Shown in pieces: positions 59,101 to 64,000 of a stretch of DNA of 64,000 bases (position 1 is its first letter; every line of letters starts with the position of its first letter). The DNA is from Paracentrotus lividus (lineage: Eukaryota; Echinodermata; Echinoidea; Camarodonta; Echinidae). The notes under the pieces are model-generated. The model was not told where the DNA came from. It ran no database searches and saw only the letters and a list, made by a program, of their open reading frames with translations. The translations under genes were made by a program, and so were the position numbers. The stretch lies in NCBI GenBank assembly GCA_940671915.1, contig CALNVZ010003435.1, positions 423,621-487,620 on the forward strand, read 5' to 3'.

Positions 59101-59931
59101 ATAGCAACGAAAAGTAATTAAGTAAAACCTGTTTTCAAGTAATGAAGAATCAAATCCTATACATGGGAGGTCATCCTACCTTTAAAATTAACTCTCCTGT
59201 ACGCTTGTTACATTCTCTAAAGGCCTCCTTGTATTCTTTGCTGCCATCTTCCAGGTTCCATAGGCTCCATTTATAATCCAAAGACACTCTGCCTCCTATA
59301 TAGAATGTCCTGATTATAAAAAACAATAACTATTATTATTATTATCTATTTTGATGAAGGTACACAAGGGCCCATATATTCTGAAAGTTTAGAAATACAC
59401 TCCAGTAATGCAATTTGAAATGTATTACGGACACTGTATGATTTTTTTTCTTTCTGATCTTGTACAATGTCCATCAATTGCTAATTTGAAACAACCATTC
59501 AGATTGGTATACAATGAGGCTTTCAAGCAGGAACTACATGGATCCTGATTGGGTATCATACATTTGCAATTGATGAAAATTACAGGGTACTGATCAACTA
59601 ACCTGAAAAACCTGACAAATCCCTCGGCTAGGACATAAGTTCTTCTTCTTCCTGCACTGTCCATGCTAGCATAGGTCACACCTCCAGCCAAGGCACTTAT
59701 CCCTGTCAGTCCAAGGAACAACTTCCTGAAGATCTTCCGCTTAGGCTTGATGACAGCTTCTGCAACAGCATCAGGCTTTACTTCTGAAAACATTCTCTTC
59801 GTTGAAGCATGTCCAAGGTTAGTTCTTAGTGCACCAACCACGGGTCTCCTTATGTGTCTGCCGTAGTGAAAACCGTGGTTCAAACGTAAACGGTTCCGGA
59901 TCATCATACTGCATAGTTTAGTAACTTCCAT
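33945..59931 (-). CDS. ADCK5: ADCK5-type AarF/UbiB atypical kinase, 14 exons, 620 residues
   Basis: ADCK proteins are mitochondrial UbiB-family atypical kinase/ATPases linked in other members to coenzyme Q and lipid homeostasis; the substrate of ADCK5 is not established (family knowledge). Joined minus-strand exons give an open frame of 620 codons plus stop, close to the usual ADCK length. Visible hallmarks: Arg-rich N-terminus without acidic residues in its first 25 (presequence-like), a hydrophobic segment near residues 70-85, KxGQ motif KLGQ at 164-167, Ala-rich loop AAAS at 224-227, VAVK with Lys245, [10 protein letters not shown] at 293-302, catalytic HADPHPGN at 376-383, and LDHG at 399-402 in place of DFG. 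The best remembered match over the whole length is vertebrate ADCK5 (for example [11 protein letters not shown] and MMLIQRP), not ADCK1 or COQ8. All 13 introns are GT-AG and phases agree. Confidence 0.93.
34130..34631. other. ADCK5 intron 13, no separate feature
   Basis: Minus-strand frame 34135-34488 (117 codons) shows no domain and no splice context. Nothing else recognised. Confidence 0.35.
34632..34741 (+). repeat. Segment duplicated at 38619-38730
   Basis: GACATAGCACAGTG, CTGGTGTGTATTGTGTG, GACTGACAAG and AAGATGGTGTTTTAACAT occur in the same order at both loci. Part of the duplicated block that also carries the OB-fold-like remnant. Confidence 0.85.
34742..35315 (+). mobile_element. LINE 3' fragment (end of ORF2 plus 3' UTR)
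   Basis: The plus frame ends [20 protein letters not shown] then RSFKKTI and a stop, the usual C-terminal style of LINE ORF2 (YxGPKLWNSLP...SFKKxLK). The 3' UTR closes with AATAAATAAATTTCAATTCA. 5' truncated and mutated. It lies antisense in ADCK5 intron 13. Confidence 0.65.
35325..35455 (+). repeat. Dispersed repeat, second copy at 51525-51715
   Basis: Both copies share CCACTTGG, AGCGCCGCGCTGGTCATAC (or GCAGCGCCGCGCTGGTCATA), GTACTGTGCAATT, CAGCAGTCAAGTG and TGCTCATGCT in order. The copies lie 16 kb apart in the same orientation. Confidence 0.75.
35490..36157 (+). mobile_element. LINE 3' fragment, L2/CR1-like
   Basis: Plus-strand frames read [20 protein letters not shown] and [11 protein letters not shown], then [33 protein letters not shown] and [12 protein letters not shown], the classic end of an L2/CR1-type reverse transcriptase ORF. 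The element ends in (ATT)n. One in-frame stop separates the two parts. It interrupts an older duplicated sequence; see findings. Confidence 0.85.
36158..36615 (+). pseudogene. OB-fold-like coding remnant with two in-frame TAG codons
   Basis: One frame (codons starting at 36181, 36241, 36301, 36541) reads [20 protein letters not shown], then [18 protein letters not shown] at 36343-36345, [55 protein letters not shown] and TAG at 36589-36591. The pattern (VxGxVTKIG...IxLxLWDDxTxxF...G..xxxxNxVVxGEWMG) resembles RPA-type OB folds. That is a pattern judgement, not a confirmed homology. An internal duplication of about 95 bp repeats the KIGDIVV block. Its 5' end is cut off by the LINE at 35490. 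Confidence 0.55.
36616..37806 (+). repeat. 63 bp tandem repeat, about 19 units, coding-capable
   Basis: GAAGAAGAACTC starts every 63 bases from 36619. The first 13 units stay open to 37440; later ones carry small indels. Each unit encodes 21 residues, [11 protein letters not shown] followed by [10 protein letters not shown], with one Cys and a strong acidic part. Variation includes silent changes (TCC/TCT, AAC/AAT) and conservative V/I swaps. It is in the same frame as the OB-fold-like remnant just upstream, separated by the second TAG. The opposite strand is also open through most units simply because the period is a multiple of three. Confidence 0.9.
37807..38576 (+). other. AT-rich intron sequence, possible LINE 3' UTR
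   Basis: 38330-38515 has a 3' UTR style end (TTATTGAATTATGGAAATAA then AGGAAATTGATTTGGATTGA). No coding remnant was found upstream. Nothing else recognised. Confidence 0.35.
38577..38860 (+). repeat. Second copy of the duplicated exon-like block (empty site)
   Basis: It contains the segment shared with 34632-34741, then AACCTCATCCCATGATG, TTTTTTGTTTAG and AAGAAGGTAAAAGGAGGCAA running without a break into GAGGTGCTGAGAAAAGTTGC and ATCAATCCTGAAGT. The same text at 35453-36240 is split by a LINE. After TTTTTTGTTTAG, which looks like a splice acceptor, the frame [19 protein letters not shown] is open. GATTATTTGAGTATGCGACC occurs at both 38597 and 38867, marking a direct repeat of about 270 bp spacing. 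Confidence 0.7.
38927..39022 (-). CDS. ADCK5: ADCK5 exon 13
   Basis: Acceptor TTTTCTTGATAG, donor AG/GTACGT. Residues 539-570, [19 protein letters not shown]. The acceptor was chosen because it keeps the frame and the length expected for the C-lobe. Confidence 0.85.
39040..39734. other. ADCK5 intron 12 with G-rich low complexity
   Basis: A G-rich stretch at 39342-39395 and a poly-T run at 39638-39648. AGCTACTACTTCACCC-like text appears but no feature was recognised. Confidence 0.35.
39735..39809 (-). CDS. ADCK5: ADCK5 exon 12
   Basis: Acceptor TTTATTAG, donor TG/GTAAGT. Residues 514-538, [20 protein letters not shown], equal to the family's RNINTVRAIN-type helix. Confidence 0.92.
39945..40140. 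repeat. Dispersed repeat, inverted partner of 21727-21909
   Basis: GGGGCTGAGGAGTGTTTTTG and GAAAGTAGAGGGGCTGAGCC are followed by a TA microsatellite, a T run, a G run of 13 and TATGGTCACTTTTGCATTTT. It lies in ADCK5 intron 11. Confidence 0.7.
40529..40748 (-). CDS. ADCK5: ADCK5 exon 11
   Basis: Acceptor TTATTATAG, donor AG/GTAAGT. Residues 441-514, [20 protein letters not shown], then a Met- and Glu-rich helix and [10 protein letters not shown]. It matches the ADCK5 C-lobe block ending in LVLRN. Confidence 0.93.
40887..40906. other. Assembly gap, 20 N
   Basis: A run of 20 undetermined bases followed directly by a C run and an A run (40907-40927). The fixed short length next to homopolymers suggests a placeholder; the true size is unknown. 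It lies in ADCK5 intron 10. Confidence 0.99.
41315..42035. repeat. (CAT)n/(ATC)n microsatellite, about 720 bp
   Basis: Imperfect trinucleotide array with CAC and ATT interruptions. All frames through it (His/Ile/Ser or Met/Asp/Val rich) are artefacts. Confidence 0.98.
42036..42475 (-). mobile_element. LINE 3' fragment, minus strand, inserted in the CAT microsatellite
   Basis: On the minus strand [20 protein letters not shown] is followed by [20 protein letters not shown] and [13 protein letters not shown], a LINE ORF2 C-terminus, then a 3' UTR with GCGCTATATAAATAGTG-type sequence ending in (TTA)n at 42036-42063. CAT repeats flank both sides, so the fragment appears to have landed in, or been captured by, the array. 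Confidence 0.8.
42476..42653. repeat. (CAT)n/(ATC)n microsatellite, second part
   Basis: Trinucleotide array like 41315-42035, ending 26 bases before ADCK5 exon 10's donor side. Confidence 0.97.
42679..42770 (-). CDS. ADCK5: ADCK5 exon 10
   Basis: Acceptor TAATTTCAG, donor G/GTAAAC. Residues 411-440, [20 protein letters not shown]. Phase joins exons 9 and 11. Confidence 0.92.
42771..43551. other. ADCK5 intron 9, unremarkable part
   Basis: AT-rich. A short GTGCACCCTTTACACCCC palindrome-like stretch at 43148-43170 followed by CCTGGATCTGCCACT resembles the GGATCCAGG-G-run repeats elsewhere in the window. No gene. Confidence 0.35.
43552..47125 (+). mobile_element. Near full-length but degenerate LINE, L2/CR1-like
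   Basis: In order on the plus strand: [17 protein letters not shown] (typical ORF2 start in this LINE group), endonuclease text [20 protein letters not shown] and [13 protein letters not shown], reverse transcriptase text [34 protein letters not shown] and [14 protein letters not shown] (the YADD box), then a C-terminal [19 protein letters not shown] block. The 3' end has GTAAGCGCTTTGGGCC and (ATT)n at 47096-47122. Many frameshifts and stops show it is dead. It lies antisense in ADCK5 intron 9. Confidence 0.88.
47129..47407. mobile_element. 279 bp inverted-repeat element at the ADCK5 exon 9 donor
   Basis: Left CCCTGCTGGAAAGAACAC and right GTGTTCCTTCCAGCAGGG are inverted with one small difference. 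The interior is built from CACAGTGTG / CACACTGTG words in both orientations. On the ADCK5 strand the element begins at intron base +8, directly after GTAAGTT. Confidence 0.85.
47415..47493 (-). CDS. ADCK5: ADCK5 exon 9, metal-binding LDHG
   Basis: Acceptor TTTCTTCAG, donor GA/GTAAGT. Residues 384-410, [19 protein letters not shown]; Asp400 is the expected metal ligand. The end of an inverted-repeat element lies 7 bases inside the following intron. Confidence 0.94.
47695..48016. mobile_element. Inverted-repeat element, about 322 bp
   Basis: GGCCCGTATTCTCAAAAGCC, AAACTTTAAGCC and AATCTGTGGTTTAACTATGG at the left have inverted partners CCATGGTTAAACCACAGATT, GGCTTAAAGTTT and GGCTTTTGAGAGTACGGGCC at the right. 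The arms are about 75 bp. Confidence 0.85.
48017..48599. other. ADCK5 intron 8, no recognised feature
   Basis: A short ATT array at 48272-48289. Nothing else seen. Confidence 0.35.
48600..48838. mobile_element. Inverted-repeat element, about 239 bp
   Basis: GGTGTAACACAAAGACTTAC, GATTGATTAAAAGTTACG and ATTGATTTTTTTCTCGGTA are mirrored by TACCAAGAAAAAATCAATCG, TAACTTTTGATCAATCG and TAAGTGTTTGTGTTACACC. Arms are about 65 bp. The loop holds CCTAACCCTAGCCCTAACCC. Confidence 0.85.
48839..50428. other. ADCK5 intron 8, AT-rich, no recognised feature
   Basis: Several small frames (48857-49084, 49054-49290, 49262-49507, 49938-50141) show no domain or splice context. Confidence 0.4.
50429..50510 (-). 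CDS. ADCK5: ADCK5 exon 8, catalytic loop
   Basis: Acceptor TTTAAAG, donor G/GTAAGA. Residues 357-383, ending [11 protein letters not shown], the catalytic HxDPHPGN. Asp378 and Asn383 are both present, so the active site looks intact. Confidence 0.95.
50511..51335. other. ADCK5 intron 7 with a partial copy of the 31903 element
   Basis: At about 50985-51135 AAGAAACCGTCTCAAAGTAA, TTGATAAGAATTCACC and TGTGAGGTTT...GATTCAA match 32310-32400 of the element at 31903-32472, and the copy ends ATGCACTGTACA like that element's terminus. C and A runs lie at 50707-50743. A second promoter or gene was not seen. Confidence 0.6.
51336..51419 (-). CDS. ADCK5: ADCK5 exon 7
   Basis: Acceptor TTTCCTACAG, donor GAG/GTAAGA. 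Residues 329-356, [17 protein letters not shown], the hinge segment (equivalent to VL.MEF..G). Confidence 0.92.
51525..51715 (+). repeat. Dispersed repeat, second copy of 35325-35455
   Basis: See 35325-35455. This copy is longer and holds a small internal repeat: GACCACGTAATATGGCATGC followed by GGACCACGTATTATTACC. Confidence 0.75.
51788..52073. mobile_element. Inverted-repeat element, about 285 bp
   Basis: AATTCCCTATTCATTTATCA, CCCGGTTATGGGCCGCC and AATAATGGAATAAATCGGC at the left are mirrored by GCTGATTTATTCCATCATTA, GGCGGTCCATGACCAGG and TGATAAATGAATAACGAATT at the right. Arms are about 75 bp with some mismatches. Confidence 0.75.
52074..52795. other. ADCK5 intron 6, AT-rich; solo element end at its right
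   Basis: TTCTTTTTGGGATGCACCGT (52721-52740) followed by ATA is like the terminus of the TA-flanked families at 31903 and 19103, but the matching left end was not found. Otherwise nothing recognised. Confidence 0.4.
52796..52926. mobile_element. Short inverted-repeat element, about 130 bp
   Basis: GGGCCTGTTTCTCGAAACAG and TCATAAGTCTAAGTTC at the left are mirrored by GAACTTACACTTATGACAG and TTTTGAGAAACGGGCCC at the right. Confidence 0.8.
53040..53320. repeat. Dispersed TTGACC / GGACGGACGG repeat
   Basis: It contains TGACCTCTGTGGCCTTTGAC, CTCTGTGACCCTTGACCTTT and GACCTACG, then CAGGACGGACGGACGG at 53248-53263. Such sequence is frequent in marine invertebrate genomes (general knowledge). The stretch at 53145-53160 read on the minus strand is AGGTCAAAGGTCA, a perfect DR1 half-site pair. 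Confidence 0.5.
53348..53479 (-). CDS. ADCK5: ADCK5 exon 6
   Basis: Acceptor CTTCCCAG, donor AAG/GTAAGT. Residues 285-328 with [20 protein letters not shown], the family's conserved ELDFxxEGRN helix, then [13 protein letters not shown]. Confidence 0.93.
53636..53822 (+). repeat. Degenerate ATTAGACCAAGTGG minisatellite
   Basis: About a dozen units of 14-18 bp vary around ATTAGACCAAGTGG (for example CAATTAGACCAAGTGGTC, ATTAGACGAAGTGGTC, AATTAGACAGAGTATG). Related words lie at 30290-30400. Confidence 0.75.
53887..54110. mobile_element. Inverted-repeat element, about 220 bp, next to exon 5
   Basis: GGGTGTTTCACAAAGAGTTA with AGTAGAC at the left is mirrored by GTCTACTAACTCTTTGTGAA and ACACCC at the right; G runs flank both ends. 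Its right end is about 39 bp from the ADCK5 exon 5 donor. Confidence 0.8.
54149..54265 (-). CDS. ADCK5: ADCK5 exon 5
   Basis: Acceptor CGTAG, donor CTT/GTAAGT. Residues 246-284, [20 protein letters not shown] and a helix through [14 protein letters not shown](D/N)LRD and the MHPSF-like block are ADCK5-type features. Confidence 0.92.
54266..54720. other. ADCK5 intron 4 with a decayed tRNA-like sequence
   Basis: On the minus strand, 54615-54690 reads GTGGATAGAGCATCTACCTC and later AATCAGGAGGTCGTGGGTTT, in the tRNA-like layout seen at 25205-25362 (shared ATCAGGAGGT). The B box is damaged. Probably a SINE relic. Confidence 0.5.
54721..55216 (+). mobile_element. Probable LINE 3' UTR with (GAATT)n tail
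   Basis: T-rich 3' UTR-like sequence ends ATATAATAAACCAAATTAAA and then (TTGAA)n at 55193-55216. No coding remnant; the tail type resembles that at 35290-35315 and 27945-27975. It lies antisense in ADCK5 intron 4. Confidence 0.45.
55281..55421 (-). CDS. ADCK5: ADCK5 exon 4, Ala-rich loop and VAVK lysine
   Basis: Acceptor TTATACAG, donor AAG/GTAGGA. Residues 199-245: [19 protein letters not shown] replaces the usual Gly-rich loop with the family's Ala-rich loop; DGDEVAVK ends in the ATP-binding lysine. Confidence 0.95.
55625..56660 (+). repeat. TATTCAATGATAAACTTTAT minisatellite split by a transposon
   Basis: Units of about 30-33 bp (CCAGGTACCTATTCAATGAT, AAACTTTATC) occur at 55645, 55678 and again at 56594, 56624. 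The element at 55711-56594 sits in the middle. Confidence 0.8.
55711..56594. mobile_element. Inverted-repeat element, about 880 bp, TA flanks
   Basis: Left TAGGGGAGAACGGGGACAAT and TGTAAC are matched by GTTACAATTGTCCCCGGTCT and CCCCTA at the right with two differences. TA outside both ends fits a TA target duplication. Internal GTAACA / TTGCCCC words recur. No transposase; frames are short. Confidence 0.85.
56892..57026 (-). CDS. ADCK5: ADCK5 exon 3, KxGQ motif
   Basis: Acceptor CACCCACAG, donor GAG/GTGGGT. Residues 154-198 with [12 protein letters not shown], the UbiB-specific KxGQ motif that folds over the active site, then [17 protein letters not shown]. Confidence 0.92.
57027..57338. other. 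ADCK5 intron 2, spacer
   Basis: A-rich GAAAAAAAGAAAAA tract at 57099-57130. Nothing else recognised. Confidence 0.35.
57339..58950 (+). mobile_element. Truncated LINE, same group as 43552-47125
   Basis: [12 protein letters not shown] (57567-57603) marks the ORF2 start region. Endonuclease text [37 protein letters not shown] and [14 protein letters not shown] follows, then reverse transcriptase text [16 protein letters not shown] and [15 protein letters not shown]. It breaks off before the YADD box, so both 3' end and tail are missing, unusual for a LINE insertion and pointing to a later deletion. Many stops. Antisense in ADCK5 intron 2. Confidence 0.85.
59180..59309 (-). CDS. ADCK5: ADCK5 exon 2
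   Basis: Acceptor ATAATCAG, donor AAG/GTAGGA. Residues 110-153, including [18 protein letters not shown], the conserved SLDY block preceding the KxGQ domain. Confidence 0.88.
59603..59931 (-). CDS. ADCK5: ADCK5 exon 1
   Basis: The start ATG (59931-59929) sits in ACAAAATGG, a strong initiation context. The exon encodes residues 1-109 and part of 110: a basic presequence-like stretch ([20 protein letters not shown]), then [18 protein letters not shown], a likely membrane or inner-membrane-proximal segment, then [15 protein letters not shown]. Donor CAG/GTTAGT. Confidence 0.88.
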
Positions 59932-60197
59932 TTTGTCAGATCGAAGAGAAAGTTGCTGCTCAATTTACTCTAACAGTTGCATTTCTGGATAAGAAAATAA
60001 AAGTTAATATTGACAGGTAAGACAATACCTACTAAGAATTTCATTGCAACCTCTTTGACCCTAGACCTACGGACTCTAAAATCTGATGATAATTGTTGGA
60101 CAATAGACCAATTAAATTCTGGGAGAGAGAGAGTTGTGAAGGATAGTGATCCGTGTGAGCATCAGCTGTTTTCGATGCATGCCAAATACGCCATAGG
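59932..60197 (-). promoter_or_regulatory. Presumed ADCK5 5' UTR and promoter region
   Basis: The stretch upstream of the start codon on the minus strand. No TATA box in a credible position and no CpG-rich core were seen. TGTTAG and TTGAGCAG could be acceptors of a 5' UTR intron. Placement is by position only. A transposon begins at 60198 outward. Confidence 0.3.
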
Positions 60198-61252
60198 GTC
60201 TCGTGTGTTATGAACTCGCCACCCAAATAGGGTGGTGCTGTTACGCTTTTTGCTATTTTTCAGCATTAATTTGTCAATATTTTTCAAAGCAAGAAAGTTT
60301 ATGCAACAATTTTGATCTTATTTTGAAGCTATGTTACTGTGCTAGCTCCCTGTGAAGTTTCATTGATCTACATGTAGGTAACATTCTGGTGGAGTTACAA
60401 TGGTTTAAGTTTGGGACAGTAGGGGTGGTGCTGGAAGCGGCGCCGCCTGTACAAAGTCAATGGGAAATTTTACATTTTGTTTTGTTGATTTGGGGAAAAC
60501 TTGAATTTCTCTGCCAAATTTTGGCTTATGACTGTGAATGTGGTACCAAACTGAAGCTTATAAACTGTTTTATACCATGGAATCACTGAACAACAGGTTT
60601 GATGGAACAATAGTACCCAGGAAGACTCAACAATCGTTATTTGACCTAAAAAGGCAATGCGTCCTCTACAAAGTCATTAGGAATTAGAGATATTGTAGTA
60701 CCATTGGGAAAACTGCAATTTCTCTGCCAAATTTTAGCCTATGATTGTGAATTTAGCACCAAATTGAAGCTTTTAAACTGCTTTATATTATCATATCACT
60801 TTAACAATATGTTTGATGGTGCAACAGTACATGTACTTGGCAGGACCCAACCACCTCATGAATTGGAAAAAAGCTATATTTTCAGGGCTAAATTTCAGAT
60901 CGTTATATTTTTCATTCTAAATTTGTCAACAATAATGAATTATACCTTGTTTGAAAGGTCTTATTATTTTCTACCAGAATATAATAATATTATTAATATT
61001 TGGATGATTATAGATGACTTGACGATAAAAACAATGAAAAATTAAAAAAATCTAAATTTCCTGAATTTTTCCTAATAACTTTTTTATCTTGCACCTGGTT
61101 TAATTTTTCAATGCAGATTTAGATTCCCTGAGGAATTTCCTTTCAGAAAATGCATAATTTTGATATATTAGGGTTTATACTTTTCGAGAAAAAAGTGCCA
61201 TTTGTAGTGAAATTGGCATGTAACGCAAAAGGCGGCGAACTTACAACACACG
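60198..61252. mobile_element. DNA element, 1055 bp, with 8 bp target duplication
   Basis: GCCATAGG lies directly outside both ends (60190-60197 and 61253-61260). The ends CGTGTGTTATGAACTCGCC and GGCGAACTTACAACACACG are inverted with few mismatches. Inside, two direct repeats of about 135 bp begin near 60494 and 60704 (both with AATTTCTCTGCCAAATTTT). No transposase. An 8 bp duplication is usual for hAT and P-type elements (general knowledge), but the ends are not enough to assign a family. Confidence 0.85.
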
Positions 61253-62361
61253 GCCATAGGCATATACTTTGGCTCAGTGATTGATTACTGTGCTCCATAA
61301 CTCAAATGACCGCTCGGGAGTGATGATGATCATGGTAGCACGCTCATGAGCATAGAGATAGAGACCCTCAATCGCTAAAATATGAGAATATCACTTTTGT
61401 TATTACTTTTGAAATTTGCATGACATATGGTCACTCCATCATGCATCAAGAAGATGCAACAAATACACTAGTCTAAATCACACATGCTACTAGATTTTGC
61501 CCTTTGGCTTGTCGACATGTGTGCCGTCTGTCTGCGCACGCACCAGCTTCTAACTTTTAAGGACCAGACATCGACTGGAGACCAACAGATTCGAGCAGAC
61601 TGGAAATTCTATTCTAGACAGTCATTGCATATTGAACACCTGCACTGCACTCCGAAGTATCTACTCAACTGCACCTAGATTTGTATATTGAAAGCATTAC
61701 CACTTGGTCTATATATAATTTACTGATATTGATATAATCTATGGAATTGTGAAAACCTATCGCTGCAATAATAGCACGAGGTCAATACTTCTAAACTAAG
61801 TCACTTACACTTATGGCTTGCTTGGTCAATTCATAATTGCCCTTGCACTGGGAAGTACCTTACTACAGCAGTTTTCTTCCAATGGAAAGTCAATGCTGAA
61901 AAGTGTCTCGAGCAGCTCAACTTCCTCAAGCCAAGTCAAGGTCGGATATCCAAAAAAACGGTCTAAAAATTCTACTAAACAAAATTAAAAATATCCAATG
62001 GAAGAATTATATTGCAATGCCAATGAGACTGTCTTAGACTATAGATTATCTTCATTCATTTTGAGGTAGGTTTAAAGCTGGTTTTGGCATAATCTGGTTA
62101 TAAGTCACCAGTCCTCTCACTCCCGTTCATTTCGTCAGTGGCGGAGACATCGTTCCACGCCATTGACTTTGTACACAGTGAGCGAGCAGAGAGGAGACAA
62201 ATTGGCGGATATAGCCCTGGTTTCGCTAATTATTATTGAGAAGTTTCCTCAGCAACCAAGAGGGCGACAGACAGCCATTTTTCAGTACTGACTGATGTTG
62301 GTTTGCAGCTGTATGTGAAACTAAGTTAAACTAAGTTAGACTAAGGCTGTAAATACACGCA
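61253..62361. other. Intergenic DNA left of ADCK5
   Basis: No gene recognised. AACTAAGTT is repeated three times at 62320-62345. A plus frame at 61484-61678 has no domain. Confidence 0.35.
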
Positions 62362-63484
62362 GCCCAGCAAACACAAAACGTTTTCAGAACGTTTTAAAAA
62401 CGTTTTATTCAGGTCCCGTAGGTCCTCGTCTGAAATGGACGTTTAGAAAACGTTTATATAACGTCCAAGTTGGACTTTCAATTTGTGAAAAAACAATGGT
62501 TCCAAAAAGAACGTTTTTAAACGTTCTTTGGACGTTACAAAATGGAACGTTTTCATCAAAACGTTCACAAAACGTTTTATTTGGAACCTTATAACTGAAC
62601 ATATTTTATTGAACGTTTATGAACGTTTTTAAAACGTCCAAATAGGACTTTATGCAAATGAGTGGTAATTTGCATATAATACGTTGGACATATGGAAATA
62701 AACGTTTTTAATGATTTTTTTTCTATTTAGCAGTAATTAATTCATGCTTTGTGTTTCGTTTTATTGTAATATTGTTCTGAAACACACATAAAGATTAAAA
62801 AACACTAATTCAGTATTGGAATGTACTAACATAACAAAAGAAGTAATAACTAACCATTACAAACGATACTTTCAATAAACTATAAATTTACTGGAGCAAT
62901 ATATAGAGTTAAATCCAAATGAATCCCACTCAAGTCTGCCCTTTAAGCATGATTTTGATTGGAGACACTTCACTCTTTAGTGCCATTCCACAATTTGGCC
63001 AAGAGCTTGAGGTGCAAATAATAACATATTTTTATTCATTACACTGTTTACATAAGTTTTTAATAGGTTCTCCAAACGTTCCTATAGACATTCTTAAAAC
63101 GTTTTCTGAACGTTCCAAAGGTTTTCTGGACGTCCGCAGAACGTTTTTTGGAACGTTTTAAAGGTTTTCTGGACGTCCGCAGAACGTCCATGGAACGTTC
63201 CAAAGGTTTTCTGGACGTCCGTAGAACGTCCACAGAACGTTGTAAAAGGTTTTTGGACTTTTATAAGGTTCCAAAGGTTTTCTACAGGTCCTTAAAGTTT
63301 TTCGAAAGGTTCTTTTGGGTTTTTTAAACGTTTAGAAAACGTTTTCTAAACGTCCATTTGGAACGTTTTATTAACGTCCAAAACCTTCCACAAAAGGACG
63401 TTTTCTAAACGTATTGACAAAACGTCCATAGAACGAACTTGGAACGTTCTTAAAACGTTCAGAGAACGTCCAATTGTTAGCTGG
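62362..63484. mobile_element. Inverted-repeat element with AACGTT-rich arms, about 1.12 kb
   Basis: Left CCCAGCAAACACAAAACGTT and right CAATTGTTAGCTGGG with GAACGTCC are inverted in outline. Both arms (62362-62640 and 63070-63475) are dense arrays of AACGTT/GGACGTCC/AAACGTTTT; the centre is ordinary AT-rich DNA. TCTGGACGTCCGCAGAACGT recurs at 63127 and 63169. No protein coding. Confidence 0.8.
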
Positions 63485-64000
63485 GAGACAGATTTACATT
63501 CAAAACATAACACAGAAAACGTAGCATGGGACTATACAACATTATTAATATAGATCGAACAGTTACGCCTAACTTTGATTTAGTTAACGAGATTAATTAT
63601 TATAATTTACATGTCGTACCTATGACACGGGACAGACAACTCACACGAACAGCTTTCCACATCAAAGTCCTGTGTCTCACACTGCAATCCTCTCATTTAG
63701 CTCGGCTCAGCAAGTCAGTCCCCCTTTTTCTGTGATGCAATCTTGCTCGTAATGTACAACTGCACTGCGCCTGCGCACTCAAGTTTTATTATATCGTCTG
63801 CTAGAGCCAGACAAGACCGTGCAAACAAAAACCAGACAGTACAAACGAAAATCAATTATGCCGCGATCACAGTACCGTTTCGGGGCCCGTACGGCGTGTA
63901 AAATTGACATTTTTTGACCATTTCGGTCACTTTCGTAAGGTTCCTGGCCGGGTCCCTTACGATCCTACGGGTACCGGTGTATTTTTACAGATCGCGCGGG
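63485..64000. other. GC-richer right edge, no gene recognised
   Basis: CTGCGCCTGCGCACTC at 63764-63779 resembles an NRF1-type site. CGTAAGG and CCTTACG at 63934 and 63956 can form a short hairpin. It could be the edge of a promoter of a gene outside the window, but nothing proves it. Confidence 0.3.

Overview
The window looks like nuclear DNA from a marine invertebrate deuterostome, most likely an echinoderm and perhaps a sea urchin. The reasons are small exons with GT-AG introns, AT-rich non-coding DNA with many CATGTACATG-type words, several decayed L2/CR1-like LINEs, and very many short non-autonomous DNA transposons. The species call is an inference. One assembly gap (20 N) lies at 40887-40906.

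Three host genes can be supported. (1) At 1846-2131 (+) is the last coding exon of an unidentified coiled-coil protein whose earlier exons lie left of the window. (2) At about 10825-12158 (-) is a TPPP/p25-alpha family gene in three visible exons. Upstream of it lie five decayed tandem copies of its first coding exon, and its last exon carries several one-base frameshifts. (3) At 33945-59931 (-) is a complete 14-exon ADCK5-type gene (AarF/UbiB atypical kinase). All splice junctions and phases were traced, giving a predicted 620-residue mitochondrial protein.

Layout: 1-4.4 kb coiled-coil exon and flank; 4.4-10 kb a run of inverted-repeat elements; 10.8-13.1 kb TPPP gene and exon copies; 13.1-19.1 kb a large or nested element full of TGACGT repeats with a noisy 1.2 kb direct duplication; 19.1-19.9 kb a long hairpin element; 20-28.8 kb mostly featureless AT-rich DNA with a 190 bp tandem duplication and a tRNA-like pair; 28.8-33.3 kb five more elements and small tandem repeats; 33.9-59.9 kb ADCK5, whose introns hold LINEs, CAT microsatellites, a 19-copy 63 bp repeat joined to an OB-fold-like coding remnant, and at least eight inverted-repeat elements; 60.2-64 kb two more elements and a GC-richer end.

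The most notable observations are: tandem duplication of the terminal coding segment, stop codon included, in two unrelated genes; tandem first-exon copies in TPPP; a short inverted-repeat element ending 7 bases inside an ADCK5 splice donor; an OB-fold-like frame running into a long 21-residue repeat with two in-frame TAG codons; and a paralogous empty site that dates a LINE insertion. Nothing here is a CRISPR array, a bacterial operon or a viral genome.
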